Positions 1 to 14,000 are shown, counted from the first letter of the stretch. The stretch is 64,000 bases of DNA from Nymphaea colorata (GCF_008831285.2 NC_045141.1:19092848-19156847); one strand, 5' to 3'. Notes: a model not told the origin generated them from the letters alone. Numbers and translations are program-made.

Positions 1-244
1 GTTGCACACTAAAAGAACTATAAACTAACTCTATGCAGTTCGGTCGATAACATTATGGAAATTTTTGACATGAAATGTTATTAGCTTAAGTTGAAACCTC
101 ATATTTCATTCTCCTAAGCTATGCAGAACCTTGGCGGCCCTTGTTTTTAAAAGATTATTCATTTTCAATGTGGAGTTTTTTTTTCTTAAATTACGGGAAA
201 AGTGGGAAACGTTTATTTTATTGTATGTGGATGTGCGCTTGCAG

Positions 245-2726
245 GTAAAGTAACGGAAAAGATGGGGCAATCTGAACCGTCCGGTGCGATCAAACCAGGC
301 ATCTATAAGCCCCCAGATCCCCAGCTGCAAGGCGGTTCAGGTAAATTTCAAAAAAAAAAAAAAGTGCTAAAATTTTGGTGGTAGCGTGTTTTCTATTTTC
401 TTCGGTAATATTTCATATTTTTTATTTTGAAAGAAAAACTTGGCGTTTGTTTTTCCTTTTTTTTATATATATTTTTTTCTGGCATGGGAAATCGTTAGTG
501 ATGGGATTGAAGGACGTCGTCAACTGGCCGATGCTTGGAGCGACTGAGGTATTCCTACCGGTGGGAGAGCAGGAATCTCGTCCGTTGGATGAGGACGCCG
601 GCGCAAAGAGGAGCGAACCTGCTCTGATCTCTCCCGGTATTATTAACCTTTTCTCAAACACCTCATAGTTTTAACTTTTCTCCAATAAAAATTTTAAGTT
701 CATCAACGTGCATGTTATTAATTTAAACCTTAGGTTATAATGCTTGTTAAGAACTCTTTTTTTCTATTATTTTAAGATAATTGGCATGATGCATTAGTTG
801 CATGAAAAAAAAAAAGCATCCATCCCGACGAACAGGAGAAAAATGGATGGTGAATGTTACATAGGTTTAATGCTCATAGAGAAAGAAATGTTATATATAG
901 CAGTAGGAAAGTGGAAAAGTTACAGTTTGAATAATTTGTGATACCTTGCGTTGTCACTTTAATGATTTTTTTTTCAAACGTTTATGGGTCGAGTCGCAAG
1001 TACGTTAAAGCTGAAGATTTGACCAAAGTTTTTAAACAATATTGTAGAATCACTTTTTAACTAATGCAAACTTAAACGTTGAAAGAACGGATTCCGATTA
1101 AATAAAGTTTTATCAGCAGCCAAGAAAAAACTCTTTTAAAAAGAATAGTTTTTACAAAAGAATATGGACAGGAAAGGAAAGGATCGATCAAGATTACATC
1201 TTAACAAGATTACGGTAAAAAAGGAAATCTAAAATGTTTTTTTTTTTTTTTTGAAGAATAACCAAATGTATAAGAATGTTTTTCCTTTCAAAAACGCCAT
1301 GAGAAAATATCGTGTAATCGTTTTCAGTCCGTCTGATGATCGAATCTAAAATTAATATCATAATGATTGTTAGGTCTAAAAACACTATCAGGGGGCTTCA
1401 AGGAAAGCAAAAAACTGTGGTTTCTCTTTGTCCACTCAAAGGGAGCATTTTTCTTCCCACCTAAGGAGCTTCCTGTTTTACTGACCTTCCACAGTGCGCG
1501 GTTCGAAGGAGGAGGTTGATGTGCCGGAGCCAGGACGGAGAGGTGCCAGCGGTCGACCGTTCGACGAGGACCCCGATGCCAAAAGAAGCGAGCCGGCGGT
1601 CGTGAGTCCGGACGTCACTGAGGCCGGTACGTCCTTCCACCCGATGGATGCCAGTAATTTGACATCCCCACTTCACCGCTTTGAGGTTTCGTTCTATTCT
1701 ATTTTAGCCGATCAGAAGCCAGTGGCTATGGAGGATACTGATCTGGGACCCGTTCTTAAGTCGATAAAAGATCTGAAGTTCAGCGAAGATTTCCCCACCG
1801 GCAGCCATGACCAGTTCGCGCCGGAACCTCCGGCAGAGCCAGAGACCGAGCTGTCGCGGTCCGAGGTCGCCGGAGAGGCGAAGCCGACGTCGACCCTGCT
1901 GACCGAGAAGGTTGCATTGGCCAAAGATGCCATCGCGTCCATGGTGCACCCCAAGCGCGTGAGGAACTGCCACTATGGACTTATAGCGACTGCTCTTTCA
2001 GTTTTCAACTTAATGTCACTTCCAAGGGAACGAGAAATTAATCGGTTGGTGGTGAACAGGACGATGAGGGAGTGTCGGCGTCAAAGTATGTGATGGAGAA
2101 ACTGAGCCCAGGGGAGGAGGACAAGGCGCTGTCGGAAGTGATCCAGGATGCTATTCACGCCACTACTAAGGTTGGAGATCGGGACGATAGTCAGGCCGGA
2201 GCAAAGGAGTCGGGATCGGAGGCTGCTGCCGGCGGCAATCGCAAAGGAGTGGTGGAGAAGGTGAAGGAAGTGGCGGCTTCCCTGGTTGGAAAAGATCAGC
2301 CTCACGATGGTGGTCACCAGGCTTCAGGTATTTTGCTCGTTACAAAGTGGTTGGTGCATTTAATGTGCATGCATTCACGAGTTGTTTTGACGGCAAAATC
2401 AAGTCTCAATGGGGAGTTGTTGCTTCATATTCATACTTGCACATAAGCACGGCGCGGTGCACAACATACTCTTGGCCCACTTTTATTGGGCTCCTGAGCC
2501 ACTTTTAAGGGTACTTAGCATGCATAGGAGCCTATGCACAATGCCTGTGCCTGTAACCAGGGTTGGGGTGTGTTGTCTAAACTCTAGCGTCATTTTGTAC
2601 CTTGAACTCCATGTGTAATAGTTCATGCATGCATTTGTAAACTGAACTGCTTCTCCTAAAATGGCAGATTTGGGTAGAGAGGTGGAAGGTGCTGAGGACA
2701 AGAAGCTGCAAGAATCAACCATCTAA
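245..2726 (+). CDS. LTI65/RD29-like (CAP160 domain) stress-responsive protein, 5' partial
   Basis: Visible exons, by frame and splice sites: 245-340, 499-636, 1495-1626, 1708-1958, 2060-2327 and 2668-2726 (stop TAA). All phases agree and together they give about 314 codons. The exon at 2060 carries the diagnostic CAP160/RD29 motif (SASKYVMEKLSPGEEDKALSE), followed by a Gly/Ala/Lys-rich stretch. The exon at 1708 has the family segment DLKFSEDFPTGSHDQFAPEP. Family members are hydrophilic, mostly disordered proteins induced by cold, drought and ABA, so a role in dehydration tolerance is inferred. Exons 499-636 and 1495-1626 encode near-repeats (RPLDEDAGAKRSEPALISPG and RPFDEDPDAKRSEPAVVSPD), which suggests exon duplication. 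The first visible exon is entered in phase 1, so the start probably lies upstream of the window; an ATG at 262 is a less likely alternative start. Confidence 0.82.
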
Positions 2727-2753
2727 ACCTCTCATGGTTTCACCTTTTCGAAA

Positions 2754-2759
2754 AATAAA
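2754..2759 (+). other. Candidate polyadenylation signal AATAAA
   Basis: A canonical AATAAA lies 28 bases after the stop codon of the LTI65-like gene, the expected position for a near-upstream element of its 3' UTR. Confidence 0.5.
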
Positions 2760-4428
2760 GCGTGGTCATCCTGCTGTTTTATGGTGTTTGTTGTGTGTCT
2801 CTCTCATGAATATGTGTATATGGTACTGTTTGAAGTTTGTATCTATGTATATGTTTTAGGATTTCTTTTTGCTTCGTTGATCTTTCTCTTAGGAGCTGTC
2901 ACTTTGGTCCTGGTTTGCATTCATTTGGTTACGGAGAACGGAGGATGGAAGGTAATGCGAAATGATTGGACGGTCTTGGTAAGTTTGTGCATGATATGGT
3001 GGCAAATCTGGTTGGAAGGTGCTTACTGGTCTTGTATTTTTCTTTTTCGTTAAAAGCATTATCTATAGTTGGTGGCTTAATTTATAGTTGTTGATATACG
3101 ACCAGCCTGCATTTCATTCCGTCGTGCACCATACTTTATTGTTACCGATAGAGAAAAGCCGGGTACAACCAATCTTTATGTATTAGTGTGACCTCTATTC
3201 CATCCACTCATGAACAAGCAAAACAAATGGATTCCCTCTCAGCAAAAGTTATCGTCTCTTGTTTCTATCACTTTTCACTCGTTGCGAGTCTTGCGACTTT
3301 TCTTGTAACTTCGCACCGACAAGCTGACTACATATAGAATATGGTTGTGGTCTGTGTAGGAAACCACTATTGGCTTGTTAGCAAAATTCAGGGACACGTC
3401 GCAGTCTTGCTTCCCATGTCAAACGAAAGAAGAGCCAAGTGTTGATTTCTGGCAAAAGATGCTTGCTAGATCATTTAATTTGTAGGGCCATCTTCAAAAT
3501 CTTAGCTTTACGTATGCCTATTTGGCGGTTTGTTCTTTTACACTTTTTCATCACTCTCTGTGGATAGAGCATGTAGTTGTTTTTGTTTTCTTTCCGTCAC
3601 CTTTCTAAAGAGTACGCGCTTTTGAGTATGCTTTCCGCATCAAACCTGCTGGAGGAGTAATCCAACGGTGCCACAAAACAATATTTACATGGGAACTAAC
3701 AAAAATTGCTGCAACTTGCACAAGAGAAAACAATGAACCTCAAACTAATGGCAGCAATGAAAGAGTATGCACATCTGGATTGCAATTTTAGCTTTTGAGT
3801 GTGCTTTCATTACTGTAATTTTAGCTTTTGAGTGTGCTTTCATTACTGTAATTTTAGCTTAATATGGTTGCAAGTGGCGGCTTTTGGTTTGAGGATCCTA
3901 TGATCTGATTTCAATCCCACTAATGCATTTTGCTCTTCTTCGTTTGCAATTTTAGTTGTAGCTAGCTTTTTTCTTTGAACCGAACGCACCGAGTCTGCTC
4001 TAATAATTGGTCGCTGCTGAGAACTTTCCTTCCTTTTCTCTCTTTCTCTCTCTCTCTCTCCTTTCTGATTAGAAGAGTTGGTTGTTGCTCAAGTAGTTGC
4101 TTCATTATTAACAGGAGAAGAGTACCCTTTTTGTCTTCTCGTAGCTATTTTGACAAGGTTTCTTTATAGTTCAATAATTGTATAAAATCGATCATGAAAC
4201 TGTAGACATTGTATTATACTTTGAGTGCTATTCAAGAAACTGGGTTCCTGCAGCTGCAGAGTTGAGACATCAACCAGAGGTAAAGTAGCAGTTTTTCTCA
4301 GAAAATATTGCAAGATGTAGAACCACTGGTCATACACAAAAAGCACTTTTGCAGAATGAGCCCTCTATTACTGGCAGATCTGCAATGACCGGCTCTGCCT
4401 TTGTCTGCAGATAGGTCTTTCCGTCATA
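2760..4428. other. Intergenic stretch between the LTI65-like gene and the HIPP-like gene
   Basis: The two genes converge here, so both 3' UTRs must lie in this interval. Reading frames are short, AT-biased and match no family I know. The only internal structure is a 33-bp tandem duplication at 3790-3855 and a short CT run near 4043-4060. Confidence 0.6.
3790..3855. repeat. 33-bp perfect tandem duplication
   Basis: The unit beginning AGCTTTTGAGTGTGC occurs twice head to tail at 3790-3822 and 3823-3855, followed by the first five bases of a third copy. It is non-coding and looks like simple slippage. Confidence 0.9.
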
Positions 4429-4448
4429 CTCTCTCTCTCTCTCTCTCT
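4429..4448. repeat. (CT)n microsatellite in the HIPP-like 3' UTR
   Basis: An uninterrupted CT tract lies about 11 bases downstream, in gene orientation, of the stop codon of the minus-strand HIPP-like gene. Confidence 0.9.
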
Positions 4449-4459
4449 GTACGACACAT

Positions 4460-7400
4460 CTACTTCTTCTCATCCTTCTTCTCTTCCTTCTTCTCTTCCT
4501 TCTTCTCCTCCTTACCTTCCTTTTTCTCTTCTTTCTTCTCCTCCTTCTTCTCCTCTTTCTTCTCCTCCTTCGCTGGCCCAACAGAGACCAACTCTACGGT
4601 GCCAATTTTCTTCAGTTTCTTGGCCACTTTAACTGGGTCCATTTCGCCTATCACCGTGACCTTCTGCTCCTTCGTATCAGCAGCAATGGAGTCGACGCCT
4701 GCAAAGGTTCATATAAACACGGACTGATCAAATTCCTACTAAATCAGGAATGATGAATCCGAAGACAGGACATGCGCGTCTCTTTGCAACTCGAAGTCAC
4801 AGGTCCACATGGTTCGTGACTTCATTCCATTATCCTGTGGGCCCGAAACCTAGCTGGCTTGTTTCCTCAATCTACAGCTCGTAAGACAAAACGGGGTCCT
4901 ACCATCACTATATGTGGAAAGGTGTGTTTATGATGAAAAAACTGGCCATGGTAGTTTCCCTTTCTGAAATTTACAAAAAGTATTGCGCATTGAGACATCA
5001 TGTGGCAGAACCTGATTATCCAAGGTTTGTATTTGATTTGGATTCTGACAGCGTAATAAGACATGAAGAATGTGGACCCTGATCTAATTATCTATGACTT
5101 TGTACGTAATAGGGCGGCCTCAGATGCAAAGCCAGGTAATAACCTCAAATCCGTCGGTAACCAATGTATGACTAGTTTCTTTGTTTAATATAGACGATAT
5201 TGGTACGCTTATATGTTATCAGTCTCCCGGTACAGCGTCCAAATCCAATGTTGGAGGAAAATTCTGAGCTAGCGTTTCTCAAACAAAAAGGTCGGAGGAA
5301 AACTATTGAGGAACTCTTCAACAAGTTTGGAAGAAAATCTTGACCTGAAACAGTCTTGTAAAGAAATAGCAGTAAAACTATTGGGGGCACTTCCTGGATC
5401 CCAAGTTATTGTCTTTCTGACAAAAAAAGTACCCTAAACATAGCCTCACTCAAGTAGAATGAAATAAACTTTCTTTGTTTTCTGCGGAAGCACAACCACC
5501 CCTTCTGTAACTTGAAAGATAGAAAACATGTGAAATTCATTATTTTTCAGGATGGTGGGATCCAACCTAACAACCTTGTTTGGCAGTGGCAACAAAAATG
5601 AGGTTTGTAAGGAAAACTCCAAAAAACAAAAAGTTTTAGAGCCCACTTTGTGCAGTTATCAGCAAATTTGGTGAGGTCGCATCCCACTGTAAAGCAGACA
5701 AACCAGTTCCTGATGAGTCACACCAACTTAAATTGCATATCCTATAGCAGCGCCTCAGTAAACCGTAAATGAAAAGGAATCAGAAGACAATACATGAAGC
5801 CAAAGCAGGGAATCAAAACATTATGAAAAATATTCTATTAATAATCAATAAAATTTGACAAGAGTCTTTTTCTTTTGGGCCCAACATTCGGCACCAAAAA
5901 AACTGCTTACTGGTTCTGCGCTGGGACATTAGTCGAATTGGATGAACTCGTGTGATATAAAGAATGTGGAAAGAAAGGAAGAATCGTGTCTGTGGCAACT
6001 TTAGGCAGAAAAAATCCAATCTATCTTTTTCATTTTCTTTTCATTAGCTGACAAGGAATCCTCAAGGAGCACTCCATTTGTGAAGTCTTCTACATAACTG
6101 ATGGAAAATCCGGGCATCAGCCACCGGTCACCGGGTTTTATTATATCAGTTGTGCAGCTAAGTCTCATCTTCAATGTGGTTTAAAGAAAGAAAAATAAAA
6201 GAACAACTTGATCTCCTCCAAGAGCACGTAATCAATGCTCGTAATTGTGGACGTCTGTCCTGAAAAGAGAGTGAACGGCGCCAATTGGCAGAGACGAAAC
6301 CCTTGTAAAGGTGATTTGGCATGCCCCCACTGAATTTGTCTCGTCCACCCATTCACAGGATGGTAGATCCCACCAAAAGCGCGTCCATTATGTCTATAAT
6401 GGCGACCCTCCGTCCAACCACCAGAAAATCAAACGCTACGTATGGAAATACGGCACTAGCGGGAATTTTAAAACATTGGTTCCTTTTCGAAGAAGAAGCT
6501 TTTATCGCATTGAGTTGACGATGAAAGCAAGGGCCTCTTGAAATCAGTGCTTTTTCGGGAAACTTGGTGCTGTTCGTGCATTCTCTTGAGAAATTCGTGA
6601 CACAAGGAGAAATCTCCCAAAATGAAGTTAATATTTGTTACTAAATCCTCACTTGCGTGTTACATAAGGGGACCCTCTTTTACTACTGTTTCGTAAATTG
6701 ACTTGGGCTTTCTACAGGAAACTTCGCCGGTACAGTGTCTCAGCCGATACCCTTTGGCACATATCAGTCTGTGCGTGCCATTCTAACTAATGTTTTACAC
6801 TAGAAAAACTAAGAACAAGAATAACATTTCGTTGATATATTGTACAGGCCGACACGGGTCTCGTACCGGCTGGTATACTAACAGAGCCATTTCGGTCTCT
6901 TACGCAACTGACTAGCGACTAGGAAGTAGAAACACGATATTACTGTCCCTTTCGCCACTGTCGTGTAGCAGCCTATGAGTCTGGTTCCGAAAATGGGTTT
7001 TCAGAATTAACAAAGAAGGATAGATAAAATTTTGATCGCATGAAGTTTGCAAGTGTAAAGGGGCCATCAGGAGAACTACGGCAATTTCAGGAAATTCCCC
7101 GGCTGCGGCTTGGAGGGAAGGGCGTGGCACCAGAATTAACAAAAGAAAAAAGAGTACAAAAAGAAAAAGCTTCTGGGGACTTTAACCACAATCAAGTGGA
7201 CATTATTTGTGCAACTCGCAACTAACTGATATGAAGAAGGAAAAAGATTGATTACCGTATACTTCGGCGACGGCCTCCATCGCCTTCTGCTTCGTCTTCG
7301 TGTCGCTCATCGCCGGGAGCCTGATCACCACTTTTTGCTGCAGAGAGTTGTGAAACTAAATTAAAAGAGAAAACAGAAGAACAGAAACAGAGATAAACAA

Positions 7401-7469
7401 AAGGAGGAACCGAAGGAAGGAAAAGAAGAAGATCAATGGACGAGAAGATATGAGAATTACCTGCACCAT
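4460..7469 (-). CDS. HMA-domain (HIPP-type) protein with Lys/Glu-rich tail, no CxxC and no CaaX
   Basis: The model is complement(4460-4698, 7256-7337, 7461-7469), 330 nt, 109 residues. Exon 1 encodes only MVQ and is followed by a GTAATT donor. Exon 2 encodes QKVVIRLPAMSDTKTKQKAM and onward, and exon 3 starts GVDSIAADTKEQKVTVIG. Residues 4-72 match the heavy-metal-associated (HMA) fold of plant HIPP proteins: beta strand KVVIRLP, helix KTKQKAMEAV, strand QKVTVIGEMDP, then KKLKKIGTVELVSVGPAKEE. The usual metal-binding MxCxxC is replaced by PAMSDTK, so metal binding is doubtful; several HIPP subclades share this loss. Residues 74-109 are a K/E repeat ending DEKK, with no C-terminal prenylation cysteine. 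The GC-rich sequence around exon 2 contrasts with the AT-rich 2.56-kb second intron. Function is unknown; protein binding through the HMA fold is plausible. Confidence 0.85.
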
Positions 7470-10400
7470 TTTCGCTAATTTGAGAGAAGAAGCGACTTTC
7501 TCCGCCGTCTCTTCTCTCGCTCGCTCGCTCTTTCTTCGCACCTCTGCCTCCAGTCAGTTGTGTTGTGGCATTTATCAGAGGAGAAGCTGGGAGGCGGATA
7601 CTGTAAAATCACGAAAACATCCTCATGTAACTCATCCCCTTTGCCCTCTTATTGGGCCCACCTGGTGTAAAACGAATCCGATTTTGGTTAGAAATCCAGC
7701 TTCCGTTTCACATTATTTTTGGATACGGACCTTTAAATCAGATCATTATTTGGATTGGCTCATTTCATTAGGATCCGCCGAGCCAGGGACCCGAACCCAG
7801 GAATGAGTCGGGTTTTTATTCACATCCGCATCTCGCTCATTCCTTTTCTTCTCACTAGATCCAGTATGTCCAAAACTTGTTATCATATTCCGGATCAGGA
7901 TACGGTGGCATCGCATGAGACCCCGAAATCTGCATCCTTATCATATTCGGGTCCGTGTCTAATGAGTTGAACAATCGGCGGTAAAATTTCTCTTCTTTTT
8001 TTGGTGAGAAGTTGGGTCTCCTTTGGACTCACAGACCAACTTCTCCAAAATAACTCATTTTTCTTCTTAGTTCGTTTATCTCGTTCTTTTTTTTTCACGT
8101 TTATACTCACTTTCTCATCCAACTTCATGACTTCCACGTTATAATATCTAAAGTATGCTCATGATATCAAAAAATTGAGTGTTCGGGCTGCCAATATAAC
8201 ACATATAGGTTGTTTAGGCTCATGTGCTTGTGTATTCATGTGCATGTGTATGTGTGTGTGATCGAAGCTCGTCCTTCTTTTCCTTATCTTAGGGGTCTAA
8301 GACTTGCTTACATCTGCCAATTAGAGTGTCGTGCATCAACCACCACTTATGGTATGCACGAATAATTTCTATCATAATCAAACTAATGACTAAACTTTCA
8401 CGGATTCATAGTTGGACTAAAAGTTAAAAGTTGCTACCTGAAAACCCATTTTGAGCCGCATCTCTGCTACACTCAATACCAGATAAATAAATAGGGTTTA
8501 CTTGTAACTCAACGTAAGGAACCAACCTCAAAAGAAGTGCACGTAGAGTACGTCTGCAATTTCAAGCATAAGCAACATTTTTTAGGTTAAGCTTACCAGT
8601 AGGAGTAAAGTAATTGAGCATCTCCATTATGCAGTATGTATCTGATGGTGTGTCACTAGCTTGTGCAAGTTATTGATGAGAATTTTGTGCCTTAGACTAT
8701 CCAGCCTTACAAAATTATTAACAAGATGTAAATTAGGCAGCTTCTGGATTATATGGTTCTTATTGTGAAACAAATCGGATTTGGATAAAGAATGATTTCC
8801 ACTAACGAAACAATAGTGTGGATTAGGTGCAACCACCAAAAGTAGAACGAAATTTCGAAACCCCCTTTTCTTAGGCGGTGTTTGAGTCCATAGAAAAGAG
8901 AAAGCCGGTGGTGAAGTTTCCCTGGAGGTACGGACCCGAATCAAACACCAGTGAACTTCTCTTCATAAAAATTCACCCATTCAAATTCCAAAATCTTAAA
9001 GAAAATAATGATTTACTGCCTTATCATGTTTAGCCCTTCGTACACAAAAAGATGTTCTCTTTGACCTTTTTTGTTGGGTTTGAAATGTCAAACACTTCCT
9101 TATTAGACCCTTCAACCATATGCTTCCAAAAGATGCTGGTATGGTATTTTATAATATATATATATATATATATGTGGGTATTGTTTATATATGCGCGTTG
9201 TCTTTTTAATATTTTCGTTCAGGCATGAATCAGGCTCCGGCCAGTTCGTTCAAACGACAGAATAATTAACTAGTTTTATTCCATTAAGAAAGTATTATGA
9301 AGGTAGCGTTAAAAAAAAAATACACAAGTGTTATTATATACTCGAGAGTGATTCAGGCCGGCCACATATTTATACTTCCGATGCAAAGCCTGCTGGGAGG
9401 TGTAGTCTTTGAATATTATTACCAAGAAATTACAAAATTGGAGGAGGTTGTACATAAAAAAAAAATGTAAAAATAGGATCATTAGTTGACTCAGCACTTG
9501 AATTGGAGGTCTGAAGCCTGTAGAAGATGATCTCATTCTTAAGGGGTTTTTTGATGGTTTATAATTTTGATTTAAAAACGAAAAAACTCCAGATTCATAA
9601 ATCCTCCTAAAACTGAAACAGAACCAAAATTTTTGGTTTGAATTTTTTTAATTTGAGAAATAAAAAAGTTTGTTTGTTCAAAATTTTCAGTTTTTTAAAA
9701 AATGATCCTTTCGATTCTTAAATTTCATGACTCCCAAAGTAATTGACAAAAAAAAACAGACACACGGCACGGCACGATTGCAGTACAACTTTATCAGGAT
9801 TGTAATCCGACTTCATGCATCGTGGTTGACCAGCTGGTGGGCGGGGCCGCCTGTGAACTGTTGACGTATGCCTAGAAAACGGGGAATTAGAACCCGGCAG
9901 GCTGCGCGACGGCGGATGAAGTGATCAGTGGTGGGCTTGTTTCACGTAGATGGACGAGCCGTCCTGGGGACGGCCAAGAGGCCTGCCGCCAGCGAAAGCT
10001 GTGTTGGCAGAAGGCGGAACTTTTGAACGGGGTAGGTTGGAAGGCTGCAGTCAATGTTGTCATTGTCCTTTTTCTTGCCCAATTTTTGTAATTGAAAATC
10101 TGAAATATGAACAAATTCATCTGGCCGAGCTGAGAATGTTCACCGGCCGTCGGCCTTTGAACAGGGATAGACATTAAGCTTGACCCGCCCGTTTGGGAGA
10201 TGCACTTTTCTGCTGCCTTCTTTCCACTGCTTTGACAGCTTTCCACTTTTTAACCTTCAGATGAAAAGGGGAGATGATTATGGAACAACCCAACTCACTT
10301 TCACTCTTTAAGCTCTTTTGGTGCTGGTGAATTTCAATCAACCTGCTCCTTACAATTTCCGTTTCAACTTTAAATGGACTAAAAACCACAACAATCCATA

Positions 10401-11075
10401 TTGAATACAATTTGAGTTATTGATGTTCTTGGTATAAGACTAAACTTCACAAACTGAGGCGTTTCAGGTTAGGTTGTTGTGTTAATGTTCTTGATATCTG
10501 AAAAAGAATCTTAGTTGCCCCATATCTCTAATTATAATGTCATCAAGAATGCGATCAAGTAGAGAAGAAATCAAGGGAGAAGATAGAAGCAACTCGACCA
10601 AGAGGAGGGATTATGATCTGTGGCGTAGCACCAAATAATTAATGGGGGAAACACCAGACACACCAAATACATCTTGTTTCATTTACGATTTTATTCAATC
10701 CCATATAAATCAGGCCGTCGGTAAAACAACGTTTTGTTGGTAACCACCCAGTCGAGAAAAATTTCTTCAGTTCCACCATGTTCATCATCAACAAACAGAA
10801 ATGCAAACGTGAGACTGGGAGCAACGAGCGAACAACTACGTCTTTGGGGTACAAGGATCTGTCAATGGTTGCGAAAGAAGGAACCTCGAGTAATGTACAA
10901 CAAGATCGCCCTTGATAATGTTTACAACTGTTTTCAAAAGTCCTATTCACTATCTGTAGTGACGTCTGGTTCCCATCAGAGACAGAAACAAGTGCAGTTT
11001 CCATCTTTAAACCGTCATAAACTGGATCTTCCAGATAAAGAAATCAGCTGCGGTGCTCTCCTAAGGCAAGCACAA
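7470..11075. other. Intergenic stretch between HIPP-like and TMEM208 genes
   Basis: This holds the upstream region of the HIPP-like gene (CT/CTCG-rich leader around 7495-7530) and, at its far end, the expected 3' UTR of the TMEM208 gene. A TA tract lies near 9151-9172 and A/T homopolymers near 9308-9320 and 9750-9758. No frame resembles a known protein, and I see no RNA gene or complete mobile element. Confidence 0.55.
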
Positions 11076-14000
11076 TCATCGATACCTTGTTCTAACAAGT
11101 TTGGGCCTCGATGCCCTCTTCTCCATCTTTTCTCTCTTTTTCCGGCTCTTCTCGTCTTCTTCAACCGCACTCTACACAGAAAGTACAAACCATTTTTTCA
11201 AGATTAGCACGTCAGCAATCTCAAATAGGACCTGATGTAATATTGGGACATCTCACGTCCCCAGTGATGGGTGCAATTATGAAAATAGTGGAAGACATGA
11301 CTATCAAGAGTGTACCTCTGAACCTTGGAACAGGAACCCCTTCGAAACATCAAAAAGTTTGTAGAATCCAAATGCTGGTATCTGGGAATATGGAAAACAC
11401 GCAAAAATTAGAGACGCCTAGAGGATCCAGAGTCCCAAACTACACAAAGCACCCTCAGCATACCAGACTTTTGCTGATGGCCATGTCCAACCAACTAAAC
11501 CACACCTCATCCGTTTGCAAATTGTAGGAACTAGTACATGGTTCGTATCAGTGAAAAGCATGTCCATTTCTAGACAAATAGCCAAATACATACTTGGGTG
11601 TGCTGAAGGGATTAAGCATGCGACTCTTTCAGCCAATGATCAGCCAACAACTGCGGTTTCAAATTATATATTAAATTGTGCCGTGGGTGATTTTGTTCTC
11701 ACCGAACTCTACTTACTAGTTCCACCGCCAAGGCAAATCACCGAAATTTTGAGAAACCAATTAGTGATTGACGACTTACACAATTACGTTGCAACTAGCA
11801 AAAACCATGTGCACGATATAGAACTTGTATTGTGTTTAGACAGCCACTATGTTTAACACATTACAAATGACTTTTCTGCAAGTAAAACATTATGCCAAAG
11901 GATGCATCTCATTTGTGCTCTTGACTCTTTTCAACTTACAAGTCTTAATCTCACCCGTTGCCAGGAAGGCAGAGCTCTTGTTGGAATGCATTAGCCATGA
12001 CTTGCAGATATAAAACATCTAAAGAACATAGAAATGTAGGAGGAAAAAGGAAAAGCAAAATTTTCAAGAATAAAATTATAAAACAAGACAAATATGACCA
12101 TAGTGACAATTTTCCTTTTTTGTTTTTCCAGAAGTTTTCCACATGGGGAAATCTATGACATTTAAAAAATTGTATTCTTAAAAAGAATATCTTCTAAAAG
12201 ATTATCTCACGTCACATGGAAAATGAAGCTGGCTTCAAGTAGGAAGTCTTTCTTTTTAAATTTTAACATCTGGACACATAGGAGGGTCCTTTCCCTTAAC
12301 CTACAAATAGCCTGTAAGCTCTTCAGGGCATCATGCCAAGGCACTCAAGGCATCTGAGTTTGTCCATAACATATTAAAGGTGAATGTTTACTGCATTATG
12401 TTTTTTACGTAATATAAATGTGAAAAGATTGAGAAAACATATCTTAGATGAGAATATACTAAAAATCATATCTACCATGTTCATGCAAAATGCATAAACA
12501 TTTTCTTTTATGTATATGACATCCTTCAGTGGAAAGTCCTCAGGGAGAAAAAAGAAATGACCAAAACTCATGTATTCATACCCGTGTGTGTTTGTTTATT
12601 TGTTGCTCGTATGTTCTGAGATACTTTCAAGACAACGACCTCTAATTGGAAGAACTAGAGATACCTTGCCTACCAACAAAGCCTCTATGATTCTTATGTT
12701 GCATCTTAGAATGGAAGCAAAATGCAGATATTACAGGGTAACCATCCCAAGATACATGGAGCTTGCTTCAAAACAGGACTTTACCACTAGATATGTGTAC
12801 CAAAATTTTCCAGATAGAATTGACATCAGTTGGACAAAGCACGTAATGTAGATCACATCATGCAAATACCTGCATCATTAATGGAAACAAATAAAAGCTA
12901 TAAAAAGTTTGACAGATAACAATATAAACCATGACAATTGACAACAAAATAAGGATGACTTCCACATTTTTATCCACCTATACAAAATAAAACATCATTC
13001 AGAACTATTAGGCTACTAATCACCCCACAATGATCAGCCATAAGAAGATGAAAAATATGAAGCTCAAAGAACCAATGCTAGTTCGCTTGATCGACTGTCT
13101 CTATTTCACATCTTAAAAAGTGAACAACCATATGCATGGTTGAATGAATGGCATCTTCACTTGTGGGACTCTTTGGAGCTCGGAAAACATCACTCCTGTT
13201 TCAAAGGCCATGCCTTAATAACATATTATGCTTTCATGTCTAACTCCTTGAAAATAACTAACCTTCGCTCAATCTTTTAGCAGGATGGAAGTTTGTCCAG
13301 GTTAGAAATTTGCACTAGCTAAAAAGATTAATATTACTGCTTGCAATATTTTCTAAGATTAGTCTGGAAAGTTGATATTCAATCAACTCTTAGGTTTCCG
13401 CTAAGCATGAGATGGCTTTCAGTTTTCATTTGACATAGATTAAGAATTTAAGATGCATTTAAAAGGACCTGGAGATAATGTTCCTTTCATTTTGTATATA
13501 GAAGTGTCAATGTTGTTCAGAAGAAAGACAATGTTGTTCAGAAGAAAGAACCATACAATTCTCCAATTAGACTCCTGAATCATAATAAATAGAAAATCAA
13601 ACTCTTTATTCTATACGCCGACAAACTGTTTGTTAGTTACATTTGCAATCTGTATGCAATTTTCTCAAATTCTGAGCGACAGACTTTCCCATTTGATCAA
13701 AGTAAAATCATCTACAACTATTATCTGGAGCAACATGAAGATAAAATAAAGATGATACAAAGGATACACATTACACACATCATGTTATGCCTTACATGTG
13801 CATTAACTTGTACTTTCATTCTAAAATTTTATCATTTATATCACATTAAAGATGGAAAAGATGGTAATTGATTCCCAGCCTAAAAATGTGATACTTAGAA
13901 ACCTATTACGATATTTTGATGATAAAAATGTGATATGTTAGAAACTTAGAATACCATCTATGCTTGTCAGTACACTTTATATCCATGTCAATAGGGACCT

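Noticed and set aside
4330-4727. Arg/Lys-rich or Ser/Phe-rich frames overlapping the HIPP-like last exon
   Set aside because: Other frames of a purine-triplet repeat; only the frame matching the HMA family connects by splicing to the upstream exons.
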